DNA of 64,000 nt, from NCBI RefSeq assembly GCF_003096815.1, contig NZ_QENY01000002.1, positions 62,001-126,000 on the forward strand. The letters are read 5' to 3'. The stretch comes from Hallella colorans. Its GTDB lineage: Bacteria > Bacteroidota > Bacteroidia > Bacteroidales > Bacteroidaceae. Of the stretch, positions 20,042 to 28,236 are shown piece after piece. Each line of letters starts with the position of its first letter. Position 1 is the first letter of the stretch. The translations under genes were made by a program, and so were the position numbers. Below the pieces are notes generated by a model, which saw nothing but the letters and a program-made list of their open reading frames with translations, was not told the DNA's origin and did no database searches.

Positions 20042-22108
20042 TTAAAACTCAAAGCCGAGGTTTACAAAGAAGTTTATTTTCTTAGACTTACTCGAATATC
20101 CTATCGTGGCACCCATGGGGCCAAACATAGAGCGATAGTAATAGGCTGCTTGATACCCCATTGTCGGACCTTTTGCAAAAATATCGTCCAGTTTGTCGGC
20201 GTGCTGTGCTCCCACAACTTTTAAAAGAATGTAATTGTTGGTGCTGAGACGCTCTTGCAACTTAATTTGGCAAGCAGCAAACTTGCTGTCAGTACGCTCT
20301 AACCACGAAACGCCCACAAATGGCATTTGCTGGTCAATGTAATGACCAAACCATTGGCCACCTATGAAGTTTTGCCTGATGAGCGGAATATCATCGCCAA
20401 AGAGCATGCGCCCATAGAGTAGGGGTTGGAGGGTGAGGCGCTTGGTCAACTTGAACGACATTTGCCAGCCTGCACTCAACTCGCTGAAACCCTTGTGACC
20501 GTTGTATTGTAGGAGGTTGTCGGTGAAATATGCATACTCGGCCTGAAACTTGGCACCTCGTGTGGGAAACAACCCTGTGTTTTCGGAGTTGTATCTAAAG
20601 TTGGCGTGATAGCTCAAGAGATGCTCATTGTTGAGCGTAAGGTTTTTATGTTCTGAATTGTTGCTAACCAATAGTTTGTAAAAATTGTAGTAATCCCACT
20701 GCACACCAATATCCATGGCTAAATTTTTAACGTCGATATTGAGTGCGCGCAACCTGGCCTGATGCTGGTTGAAAGTAATGCTGTAATTGTTATTACCCTT
20801 TTCATACACCTCAATGTCGTGTCGATAAAAATTGTAATCTAAAGACATGTTCACAAGTCCGTTAGACATCCACATGGCTTTGGTTCCCACCATGATGTTA
20901 CGCCCAAGCCTTACAGTGCCCTCTATGTCGAGCGGTGCATGTGCCAACGAATAAACACCATTGAGCTGCAAGGCTACTAATTCTTCTGTGTCAAATCTCA
21001 CGCCAAGGTTGCCCTGCAGCATATTGTGGTCCGGCCTGCGATTGCGTGCGTCTTTTTTAAAATCGATGGGCTGCATGGCCATTGGGTTTGGCTTGTGTGG
21101 GCGCGGCTTGTAGTTGTCAGGTAGGCCCAGTTTTCGTTTGAGTGCCATTAGTTCGTCCCAGTGTGCCATGGCCGCTTCCTCACCCCGTCTTATGAGTGTG
21201 TCTATCGCAGCTTGGTTGAAACTGGCCGCGCCGTAACCATCTACGTTTACGTGGATGGGTATGTTGGTGATGGCGATATTCTCGTCATACTTATGCCTAC
21301 AGTTTACGTCTATTATCTGTCCTATTATCGCAGAACTGCTGTTCAGTTCGTCGGCAGTTTTGGATTCGCCTTGTACGGTTGATCCTATGATGTAATCAGC
21401 TCCCATCGAACGGGCAATATCGGCAGGATAATTGTTGCGCAGACCACCGTCGACAAGCAATTTGTCGCCCATTCTTATAGGTGTGAAAAAGCCGGGAATA
21501 GACATGCTGGCACGCATGGCTCGAGCCAAAATGCCACTGTGAAAATCGTGCTCGGTATTGTCTATAATATTGGTTGCCACGCATGCGAAAGGTATTGGAA
21601 GATGCGAGAAATCCATAGAGTCGTGGTATCCCTTTGTCAAATGCTCGAAGAGTTGGTCGAGGTTTTTCCCTTTGACAAGTCCACCAGTGGTAGTTTTCTT
21701 GTCTTTATCAAATACAAATGTTTTGGATAAGAAATAGGTGTTCTGCTTGCGCCGTTTAAAAAGGTTTTGCGAATAATAGTTGTCGCGGTCGCTGAGCAAG
21801 AAATTCCAATCCTGTTTTCTAACGATGGAATCGAGTAATTGTGCGTTCCATCCACAGCAATAGAGACCGCCTACGATGCTTCCCATAGATGTGCCGGTTA
21901 CCATATCGACTGGTATACCAGCTCGCTCTATGACCTTCATCACACCAATATGAGCCACTCCTTTGGCTCCTCCGCCTGAAAGCACGATGGCCACCTTCTT
22001 TCGTTGGGCGTTTGACTGTGCCCACATGGGTGATAATAGGCACAAAAGGAACAGGGATAGAATATATAAAAATCTACATTCCTCTTGGCTTAAAAACTTA
22101 TTTTTCAT
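20042..22108 (-). CDS. Patatin-like phospholipase fused to an outer-membrane beta-barrel
   Basis: Secreted or outer-membrane lipid acyl hydrolase. The 688-residue protein has an N-terminal hydrophobic signal (FLYILSLFLLCLLSPMWAQ). The patatin domain follows with the oxyanion loop SGGGAKGVAHIG, nucleophile GTSMGS and dyad aspartate in VDGGLRNNYP. The second half (about residues 380-688) has alternating aromatic and polar strands ending VNLGFEF, as in BamA-type barrels (PlpD, type Vd-like). The frame runs up to 22159, but an exact promoter at 22129-22160 fixes the start at 22108. It diverges from the lipid-headgroup-like operon, hinting at a joint role in envelope lipids. Confidence 0.88.
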   Translation of the reverse strand: MKNKFLSQEECRFLYILSLFLLCLLSPMWAQSNAQRKKVAIVLSGGGAKGVAHIGVMKVIERAGIPVDMVTGTSMGSIVGGLYCCGWNAQLLDSIVRKQDWNFLLSDRDNYYSQNLFKRRKQNTYFLSKTFVFDKDKKTTTGGLVKGKNLDQLFEHLTKGYHDSMDFSHLPIPFACVATNIIDNTEHDFHSGILARAMRASMSIPGFFTPIRMGDKLLVDGGLRNNYPADIARSMGADYIIGSTVQGESKTADELNSSSAIIGQIIDVNCRHKYDENIAITNIPIHVNVDGYGAASFNQAAIDTLIRRGEEAAMAHWDELMALKRKLGLPDNYKPRPHKPNPMAMQPIDFKKDARNRRPDHNMLQGNLGVRFDTEELVALQLNGVYSLAHAPLDIEGTVRLGRNIMVGTKAMWMSNGLVNMSLDYNFYRHDIEVYEKGNNNYSITFNQHQARLRALNIDVKNLAMDIGVQWDYYNFYKLLVSNNSEHKNLTLNNEHLLSYHANFRYNSENTGLFPTRGAKFQAEYAYFTDNLLQYNGHKGFSELSAGWQMSFKLTKRLTLQPLLYGRMLFGDDIPLIRQNFIGGQWFGHYIDQQMPFVGVSWLERTDSKFAACQIKLQERLSTNNYILLKVVGAQHADKLDDIFAKGPTMGYQAAYYYRSMFGPMGATIGYSSKSKKINFFVNLGFEF

Positions 22109-22128
22109 ATCATTATATCTATTTAATG

Positions 22129-22160
22129 CAAAAATAGTGGGTTCTTGAGAAAAAAACAAA
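22129..22160 (-). promoter_or_regulatory. Promoter of the patatin gene (exact consensus)
   Basis: On the minus strand: TTTG (22160-22157), 20-base spacer, TATTTTTG (22136-22129). It ends 20 bases before the ATG at 22108, which excludes the longer upstream reading frame as the start. Confidence 0.7.
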
Positions 22161-22174
22161 AATTTAATAAAAAG

Positions 22175-22206
22175 TTTTCTATTATCATGTAATATGAGTA
22201 TTTTTG
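22175..22206 (+). promoter_or_regulatory. Promoter of the nucleotidyltransferase operon
   Basis: TTTT (22175-22178), 20-base spacer and TATTTTTG (22199-22206): an exact -7 box with one mismatch in the -33 box, 25 bases upstream of the ATG at 22232. It lies back to back with the patatin promoter. Confidence 0.5.
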
Positions 22207-22231
22207 TATATTAATCAAACAAATAAATAGC

Positions 22232-22978
22232 ATGAAGTTTGCAATTATTGCTGCGGGAGAAGGCTCTCGGTTGGCATTGGAAGGTGTTAGTGCACCCAAA
22301 CCTTTGGTCAAAGTGGGCGGAAACTGTCTTCTTGACCGGCTTATAGGCATTTTCATGGAGCACGATGCTCATGAGATAGACGTGATATGCAATGACCTGA
22401 CGCCTTTAGTGGCAGCACACTTGAGTGATATCAAGGCTAATGGCATGAATGGAAAGCGAGTGCCATTAAAGTATATTGTGAAAAGCACGCCAAGCTCCAT
22501 GCACTCTTTTTACGAGTTGAGCCACCTGTTAGCAGACGAGCCATTTGTATTGACCACAGTAGATACCATTTTCTTGGAAGATGAGTTTGCCGAATATCTC
22601 AAGGCTTTTGATCGTGCGTTGAGAACCGATTGTGATGGTGTGATGGGCGTTACCGACTATATAGACGATGAAAAACCACTATATGTCAAGACAGATAACA
22701 GCATGCAAATCACGGGCTTTTATGATGATAACAGTATGGACTGTACTTACGTTTCGGGTGGCATCTATGGCCTAAAGCCCACGGCTATAGAAACCCTGAA
22801 ACACTGTATGCAGCGTGGAGAGAGCCGTATGCGTAACTTTCAACGCGCGCTTGTAAACGAGGGCAAGTGTATGACGGCTTTTAATTTTTCTAAAATCTTA
22901 GACATAGACCATGCCGCAGACATTGCCAAAGCTGATCGCTTTTTGACAGAGCATGCTCAAAAAAACATGAGAGAATGA
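22232..22978 (+). CDS. Sugar/alcohol-phosphate nucleotidyltransferase
   Basis: Predicted to activate a phosphorylated alcohol or sugar with an NTP (NTP_transferase, GT-A-like fold, cytoplasmic). The 248-residue protein begins MKFAIIAAGEGSRL, the nucleotide loop, followed by APKPLVKVGG with the family lysine. It has a metal-binding Asp region around TTVDTIFLED (about residues 108-117). The substrate cannot be read from the sequence. A CDP-alcohol phosphotransferase two genes later makes a CTP-dependent reaction (for example on an inositol or glycerol phosphate) the best inference. The stop overlaps the next start (ATGA), so the genes are translationally coupled. Confidence 0.82.
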   Translation: MKFAIIAAGEGSRLALEGVSAPKPLVKVGGNCLLDRLIGIFMEHDAHEIDVICNDLTPLVAAHLSDIKANGMNGKRVPLKYIVKSTPSSMHSFYELSHLLADEPFVLTTVDTIFLEDEFAEYLKAFDRALRTDCDGVMGVTDYIDDEKPLYVKTDNSMQITGFYDDNSMDCTYVSGGIYGLKPTAIETLKHCMQRGESRMRNFQRALVNEGKCMTAFNFSKILDIDHAADIAKADRFLTEHAQKNMRE

Positions 22979-23850
22979 TGGATAGCAAGCGGCCAAATAT
23001 TTTAGCCATACGCCGAAAGGCTTGCTTCTCACCTAATTCTGTTGAGAAAGATCGATTGATATTACAGTTGGTTTGTGATGAAATAAAAAAAATAGGACAT
23101 CTCAAATCGGATATAAAAATGGTCGATGAAGTTGCTTTGACACAACCGATCGAGACGGTGGATTGTTGCGTATCAATGGCTCGTTCAGACAGGGCATTAG
23201 CCGTTTTGGCAGCTATGCAATCTAATGGTTGCATGATTGTGAACAGTCCGCAAGGTGTGATGAGCTGCCAACGATCCAAATTGAACAGGCTAATGCTTGA
23301 AAATAATATTCCGATGCCTAACCAAGAAGGTGAACATGGCTACTGGTTGAAACGAGGTGATACGGCGGCGCAAACAGAAAGAGACGTGGTATATTGTCCT
23401 GACAAAACTGTTCTCGAAAAAACAAAAGATGAGTTTCGAGCGCGTGGCATAGACGACTTGGTGGTCAGCGCACATATAATTGGCGACTTAGTGAAGTTCT
23501 ATGGAGTGGGAGAGCGGTTCTTCCAATACTTCTATCCCAGTGATGATGGTATCTCGAAGTTTGGCGTGGAGCAAGTAAACGGCAAGGCTCATCATTACGA
23601 TTTTAACGTGGAAAGACTCAGGAGTTGTGTTGTAAAACTGGCCAAGCTAACAGGCATAGATGTATATGGGGGCGATGTGATCATTGATAAAAACGGCAAT
23701 TACAGCATCATTGACTTCAATGACTGGCCCAGTTTTTCACGCTGCAGGATTGCGGCGGCCAAGGCCATAGCCTTGGAGGTGGTGTCAAAAATAGGTTGGG
23801 ATATTGTTTCGACGGATAACCGTGAACAAAAAGCGTCTCCTGTCATATAA
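22975..23850 (+). CDS. ATP-grasp-like ligase in a lipid-headgroup-like operon
   Basis: Probably an ATP-grasp carboxylate-amine or similar ligase. The 291 residues include a pre-ATP-grasp region with NSPQGVMSCQRSKLNRLML (about residues 99-117), and the C-terminal metal and ATP site pattern IDVYGGDVIIDKNGNYSIID followed by FNDWPSFSRC (about 225-255), as in RimK-like enzymes. It overlaps the nucleotidyltransferase stop by four bases; ATG codons at 22975 and 22978 are both possible starts. The acceptor is unknown. Inference: it may attach an amino acid or small acid to the headgroup or its precursor. Confidence 0.72.
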   Translation: MMDSKRPNILAIRRKACFSPNSVEKDRLILQLVCDEIKKIGHLKSDIKMVDEVALTQPIETVDCCVSMARSDRALAVLAAMQSNGCMIVNSPQGVMSCQRSKLNRLMLENNIPMPNQEGEHGYWLKRGDTAAQTERDVVYCPDKTVLEKTKDEFRARGIDDLVVSAHIIGDLVKFYGVGERFFQYFYPSDDGISKFGVEQVNGKAHHYDFNVERLRSCVVKLAKLTGIDVYGGDVIIDKNGNYSIIDFNDWPSFSRCRIAAAKAIALEVVSKIGWDIVSTDNREQKASPVI

Positions 23851-23876
23851 AAAATAATATTAACAAAGCAAACAAA

Positions 23877-24830
23877 ATGTCTACATTTAAAGAATTATTA
23901 CAAGCTTCTTTTAAATCAAACGACACAGAAGAGTGGTTGGACGTGCATTTCACGCGCCCAATAGGATTGGTTTTCGCACTGTTGTGGAACAAGTTGGGCA
24001 TACACCCCAATGCCATAACCATTCTGTCTATCTTTTTGGGAATAGGCGCTGGATGGATGTTCTACCATACAGATTTGGTATACAATATTATAGGTATGAT
24101 CCTTTTGATGCTGGCCAATTTTTGTGATTCTACCGATGGACAGATGGCTCGGCTTACGGGAAAGAAGACCCTCACGGGGCGCATTCTTGATGGTTTCTCA
24201 AGCGAATTGTGGTTTGTAGCTGTCTATGTGGCCCTCTGTTTGCGTATGCAAAACCAATTAATTCCCGGCACGGAAATAACTTGGAGGTATTGGATATGGA
24301 TTTTGGCGGCACTCGCTGGCTTTCTTAGTCACTCGCAACAAGCTATGTTAGCCGATTACTATAGACAGATACACCTCTTTTTTTTGAAAGGCAAGCATGG
24401 GTCAGAATTGGACAATTCGGCACAACAAGAAATCAAATACAAGGAAACCCCACATTCGCAGATATTGGCCCGACTGTTTTATAAAAACTATGCAGCTTAC
24501 TGTAGAAAGCAAGAAAAGCGCACGCCGAAGTTTCAAAAATTCTTTTCGATGTGGAATAATATGGATGCAAGTTGTTCCAAAGAAAAATTAGAGGCAATCC
24601 GGCAAAAGTTTCTTCAAGGAAGCAAACCTATGATGCCATATGCCAATATCTTGTCTTTCAACACGCGAGCCATCGTGCTTTATATGGCATGCCTACTTAA
24701 TATTCCGTGGGTTTACTTCTTGTTTGAAATTACATTGCTCAATCTACTCTACATCTATATGCACAAATGTCATGAGACTCTGTGCGCGGACATGACTGCA
24801 CAACTCGCTAATCTTCAGAACAATGATTAA
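23877..24830 (+). CDS. CDP-alcohol phosphotransferase family membrane enzyme
   Basis: Inner-membrane enzyme joining a CDP-activated alcohol to an acceptor. The 317-residue protein has several membrane segments and the family motif: Asp84, Asp87, Gly88, Ala91, Arg92, Gly101 and Asp105 in DSTDGQMARLTG and GRILDGFSSE. The fourth Asp, normally four residues after the third, is Ser109 (Glu110 is next to it). A soluble insertion of about 90 residues (about 170-260) separates the helices. With an upstream nucleotidyltransferase, the arrangement resembles CDP-inositol dependent phosphatidylinositol-phosphate pathways, but the acceptor and headgroup are not provable here. Confidence 0.85.
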   Translation: MSTFKELLQASFKSNDTEEWLDVHFTRPIGLVFALLWNKLGIHPNAITILSIFLGIGAGWMFYHTDLVYNIIGMILLMLANFCDSTDGQMARLTGKKTLTGRILDGFSSELWFVAVYVALCLRMQNQLIPGTEITWRYWIWILAALAGFLSHSQQAMLADYYRQIHLFFLKGKHGSELDNSAQQEIKYKETPHSQILARLFYKNYAAYCRKQEKRTPKFQKFFSMWNNMDASCSKEKLEAIRQKFLQGSKPMMPYANILSFNTRAIVLYMACLLNIPWVYFLFEITLLNLLYIYMHKCHETLCADMTAQLANLQNND

Positions 24831-25530
24831 AGGTTATATATTCGACTATGGCGGCACGCTCGATACTGCCGGCTGCCACTGGGGCCAAATGCTATGGCAC
24901 GCATATCAAAGACAAAACGTACCGGTGAGCGAGCAACAGTTTCGCGACGCATACATACATGGAGAACGAATGCTTGGCAGAGAGCCATTGATACGCCCAG
25001 ACTATACATTCCATAAGACACTGGCTACAAAAATAAGGCTTGAGATGGAGCAATTGTGTACCTCTGGAGCGTGGAACGCTCATGAAGACGATTTTAATAA
25101 CAAGCACGACGCAGTGCTACAGGATTTGTACGAACAAGTAAAAACAATAACCGCATATAGTGGAAAAGTGCTGAAAGAGCTCTCCTCAATGTACCCGATG
25201 GTTTTAGTAAGCAATTTTTATGGTAATATCAACGTGGTGCTTCGAGAATTTGGACTGGCGCAATATTTCCAAGATGTAGTCGAGTCTTCAGCTGTAGGCA
25301 TCAGAAAACCAGACGCGCGGATATTCTCTTTGGGTGTAAAATGTTTGGGCATGAAACCAGAGGAGGTCATGGTGGTAGGCGACAGCTTCTACAAAGACGT
25401 GGAGCCCGCCATTAAAATAGGATGTCATGCGGCATGGTTTAAGGGAGAAGGTTGGAGCAACAAGATTTATGACGAGAATTTGCCAGACATTATTATAACA
25501 GATTTAGCCCAGTTGTTGGACAAAAAATGA
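24823..25530 (+). CDS. HAD-superfamily hydrolase
   Basis: Probable small-molecule phosphatase, cytoplasmic. The 235-residue protein has HAD motif I as IFDYGGTLDT (nucleophile Asp8), motif II Ser in VLVSNFYGN, motif III Lys in GIRKPDARIF and motif IV in VVGDSFYKDVEPA. Gly10 occupies the position of the usual acid/base Asp (DxD becomes DxG), as in some sugar-phosphatase and dehalogenase-like HADs. It overlaps the transferase gene by eight bases. In context it could dephosphorylate a phosphatidyl-alcohol phosphate or its precursor, which is inference. Confidence 0.85.
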   Translation: MIKGYIFDYGGTLDTAGCHWGQMLWHAYQRQNVPVSEQQFRDAYIHGERMLGREPLIRPDYTFHKTLATKIRLEMEQLCTSGAWNAHEDDFNNKHDAVLQDLYEQVKTITAYSGKVLKELSSMYPMVLVSNFYGNINVVLREFGLAQYFQDVVESSAVGIRKPDARIFSLGVKCLGMKPEEVMVVGDSFYKDVEPAIKIGCHAAWFKGEGWSNKIYDENLPDIIITDLAQLLDKK

Positions 25531-25551
25531 TTGATATTTAAATCGTAATTG

Positions 25552-28140
25552 ATGAAAACTGCCAAGATATATCTTACATTATTGTTAATGGTGCTTGCGA
25601 CAAGTGTCGCGGCACAGATACATGGTGTCGTGACCGACGCGGCAACGGGAGACACGCTGCTCTATCCCAGCATATCTTACAAAGGTCAGCATGTGGCAGT
25701 GAGTGGAAACGCCCTGGGCCAATATTCCATTGAAAAGCATGTGGGATGGCATCTCACTTTTTCGGCCGTGGGCTATAAGTCGAAAACTATCAAGATTACG
25801 GATGGAACAGCCAACAAATTGGATGTAAAACTAAAACCTGACACCAAGCAACTGAATGAAGTGGTGGTGAGATCAAAACGAGGGCGTTATAGCCGTAAGA
25901 ACAATCCTGCCGTGGAACTCATGAGACGCGTAATCGCCGCCAAAAAAAGAACCAACTTGCTAAACCATGACTATCTGCAATATACAAAATATCAAAAGAT
26001 TACTTGTGCCATTAACGACATAACGCAAGCTGATATAGACTCGGGGCGCATCAGTAAGCACCGTTGGTTGTTGGACCAAGTGGAGACATGCCCCTACAAT
26101 GACAAGTTAATTTTACCACTAAGTGTGGACGAAACAGTGACGCAATACCTATATCGCAAAAATCCGAAGAGTGAAAAAAACATCATACAAGGACAAAATA
26201 CCACGGGGGTCAACCAATTTATTCAGACTGGAGACATGCTAAACGTGGCCATGAAAGACGTTTTCACGGACATCGATATCTATAACGACCAAGTGCGATT
26301 GCTCCAACATCCTTTTACCTCGCCTATTGGAAAGGATGCCATTGCTTTTTACAGATTCTATATAGAAGATACTGTTTATGTGGACCATGACCTGTGTTAC
26401 CACCTACAATTCATCCCTAACAACCAACAAGACTTTGGTTTTAGAGGCGAGCTTTATATTCTTGCAGATTCCACACTGCATGTCAAGCGATGCAACCTAA
26501 CCATACCGCGAAGTAGCGATGTCAACTTCGTGGAGAACCTCCAAGTGAGGCAAGAATATCGCAAACTGCCAAATGGAGAGTGGGCGCTTAGCGTAGACGA
26601 CCTGATTGTGGAGATGAAGATTAGCAATTTTCTTGCTAAAGCCATTGTCATTCGGACCACACGGCTCTCCGACTACGCTTTTGACGAGTTGCCTAAGCAA
26701 CTATTTAAAGGTAAAGCCAAAGAGAGACGGGAGTCTAATGCGCAAATGAGGGATGAGGCTTTTTGGAATAAATACCGAAGTGTGGAGCTTACCAAGGGTG
26801 AAAGTTCGATGGATGCGTTCATCCACCGCATAGAGCAGCTCAAAGGTTTTAAATATATTGTCTTTGCAGCCAAGGCTTTAATTGAAAACTTTGTGGAGAC
26901 AGGTGACCCCTCGCATCCCAGTAAAGTGGATATCGGCCCTATCAATACAATGATAACTTCCAATTTTATTGATGGCTTGCGAACTCGCGTTAGCGCACAG
27001 ACCACTGCCAATTTAAACAAGCATTGGTTCCTGTCGGGCTACTATGCGCATGGGTGGGGGTCAAAAAAGAATTATTATAAAGGGCAGATTACCTATTCAT
27101 TTAACAAGAAAGACTATCTTCCACGCGAGTTTCCCAAACGCACGCTGACATTCACATCAACGTATGATATCATCTCGCCCTCAGACAAATTTATTCACAC
27201 TGACAAAGACAACGTCTTCACAGCGTTTAAGTGGGCAAAGGTGGATAAGATGATGTTTTATAATCGTCAGCACTTAGAATTTGAATATGAGTTTGAGGGT
27301 GGCCTGAAAACCACGCTGGGATTGAAAGCTGAGGAGAACGAGGCCGCTGGCCGATTGTTTTTCAACAGGTTGAACAGTGGCATCAACTATGAGATTCCTA
27401 CCGATGTCAAGGTAGGTAGTCTGCTACACAATGGAAAGATAAGAACTACCGAACTGAATATAAACTTACTGTACGCACCCGGCCGAACATATATTAATAC
27501 CAAGCAGAGACGTAGGCCCATCAATCTCGATGCTCCTGTGTTTACACTTGGTCATGCTATGGGATTGAAAGGCTTTATGGGTGGTGAGTATGCTTATAAC
27601 TATACCGACGCATCTATCTACAAACGCATTTGGATGAAGAGTTGGGGCAAGATAGATGCGTTTGTAAAGGTTGGAGCGCAGTGGAATAGGGTACCTTTTC
27701 CATTGCTAATCATGCCAGCGACCAATCTAAGTTATATTGTTCAAGACCAAACCTTCAATTTGATTAACAACATGGAGTTTCTCAACGACCGATTTGCAAG
27801 TGTGGATATTGCGTGGGATTTGAATGGAAAAATACTCAATCGCATCCCTCTAATCAAGAAACTTAAATGGAGAGAGTACTTGGGCGTGAAGTGTTTATGG
27901 GGGCAGTTAACAGACAAGAACAATCCATTTCTTGAGCAAAATGCGGGTAATAATATTTTAATGCAATTCCCAGAAGGTTGCAACGTCATGGATCCCAAAC
28001 GGCCATACGTGGAAATTGTCGCAGGCTTACATAACATTTTCAAATTGTTGCACGTGGAATATGTACACCGTTGCAATTACAACAACTTGCCTACAAGCAC
28101 GCGCAATGGCTTGCGACTAATGATTAGAATGACTTTCTAA
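25552..28140 (+). CDS. DUF5686 outer-membrane protein with carboxypeptidase-like regulatory domain
   Basis: Outer-membrane protein of unknown function common in Bacteroidota. The 862 residues begin with a signal peptide (MKTAKIYLTLLLMVLATSVAAQ), then a CarboxypepD_reg-like fold (IHGVVTDAATGDTLLYPSIS, about residues 22-105). A DUF5686 region follows, ending in many beta strands with a C-terminal GLRLMIRMTF typical of barrel insertion. The reading frame opens three bases earlier with a TTG; ATG at 25552 is preferred. It follows the HAD gene by 21 bases and is probably the last gene of the five-gene operon. Its presence suggests that the pathway product acts at the outer membrane. Confidence 0.85.
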   Translation: MKTAKIYLTLLLMVLATSVAAQIHGVVTDAATGDTLLYPSISYKGQHVAVSGNALGQYSIEKHVGWHLTFSAVGYKSKTIKITDGTANKLDVKLKPDTKQLNEVVVRSKRGRYSRKNNPAVELMRRVIAAKKRTNLLNHDYLQYTKYQKITCAINDITQADIDSGRISKHRWLLDQVETCPYNDKLILPLSVDETVTQYLYRKNPKSEKNIIQGQNTTGVNQFIQTGDMLNVAMKDVFTDIDIYNDQVRLLQHPFTSPIGKDAIAFYRFYIEDTVYVDHDLCYHLQFIPNNQQDFGFRGELYILADSTLHVKRCNLTIPRSSDVNFVENLQVRQEYRKLPNGEWALSVDDLIVEMKISNFLAKAIVIRTTRLSDYAFDELPKQLFKGKAKERRESNAQMRDEAFWNKYRSVELTKGESSMDAFIHRIEQLKGFKYIVFAAKALIENFVETGDPSHPSKVDIGPINTMITSNFIDGLRTRVSAQTTANLNKHWFLSGYYAHGWGSKKNYYKGQITYSFNKKDYLPREFPKRTLTFTSTYDIISPSDKFIHTDKDNVFTAFKWAKVDKMMFYNRQHLEFEYEFEGGLKTTLGLKAEENEAAGRLFFNRLNSGINYEIPTDVKVGSLLHNGKIRTTELNINLLYAPGRTYINTKQRRRPINLDAPVFTLGHAMGLKGFMGGEYAYNYTDASIYKRIWMKSWGKIDAFVKVGAQWNRVPFPLLIMPATNLSYIVQDQTFNLINNMEFLNDRFASVDIAWDLNGKILNRIPLIKKLKWREYLGVKCLWGQLTDKNNPFLEQNAGNNILMQFPEGCNVMDPKRPYVEIVAGLHNIFKLLHVEYVHRCNYNNLPTSTRNGLRLMIRMTF

Positions 28141-28236
28141 CAATTGTGTCATATAAGATGATAGCATCTTGATAGTTTCTCATTGTTTTGATACACAAAT
28201 GTTTACATTTTGACACTTTATTTTTCAGCGCTCGAT

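Noticed and set aside
28141..28236. Terminator between the convergent DUF5686 and permease genes
   Set aside because: Only a 6-base stem (AAGATG/CATCTT) and imperfect outer arms are visible, which is too weak to call.
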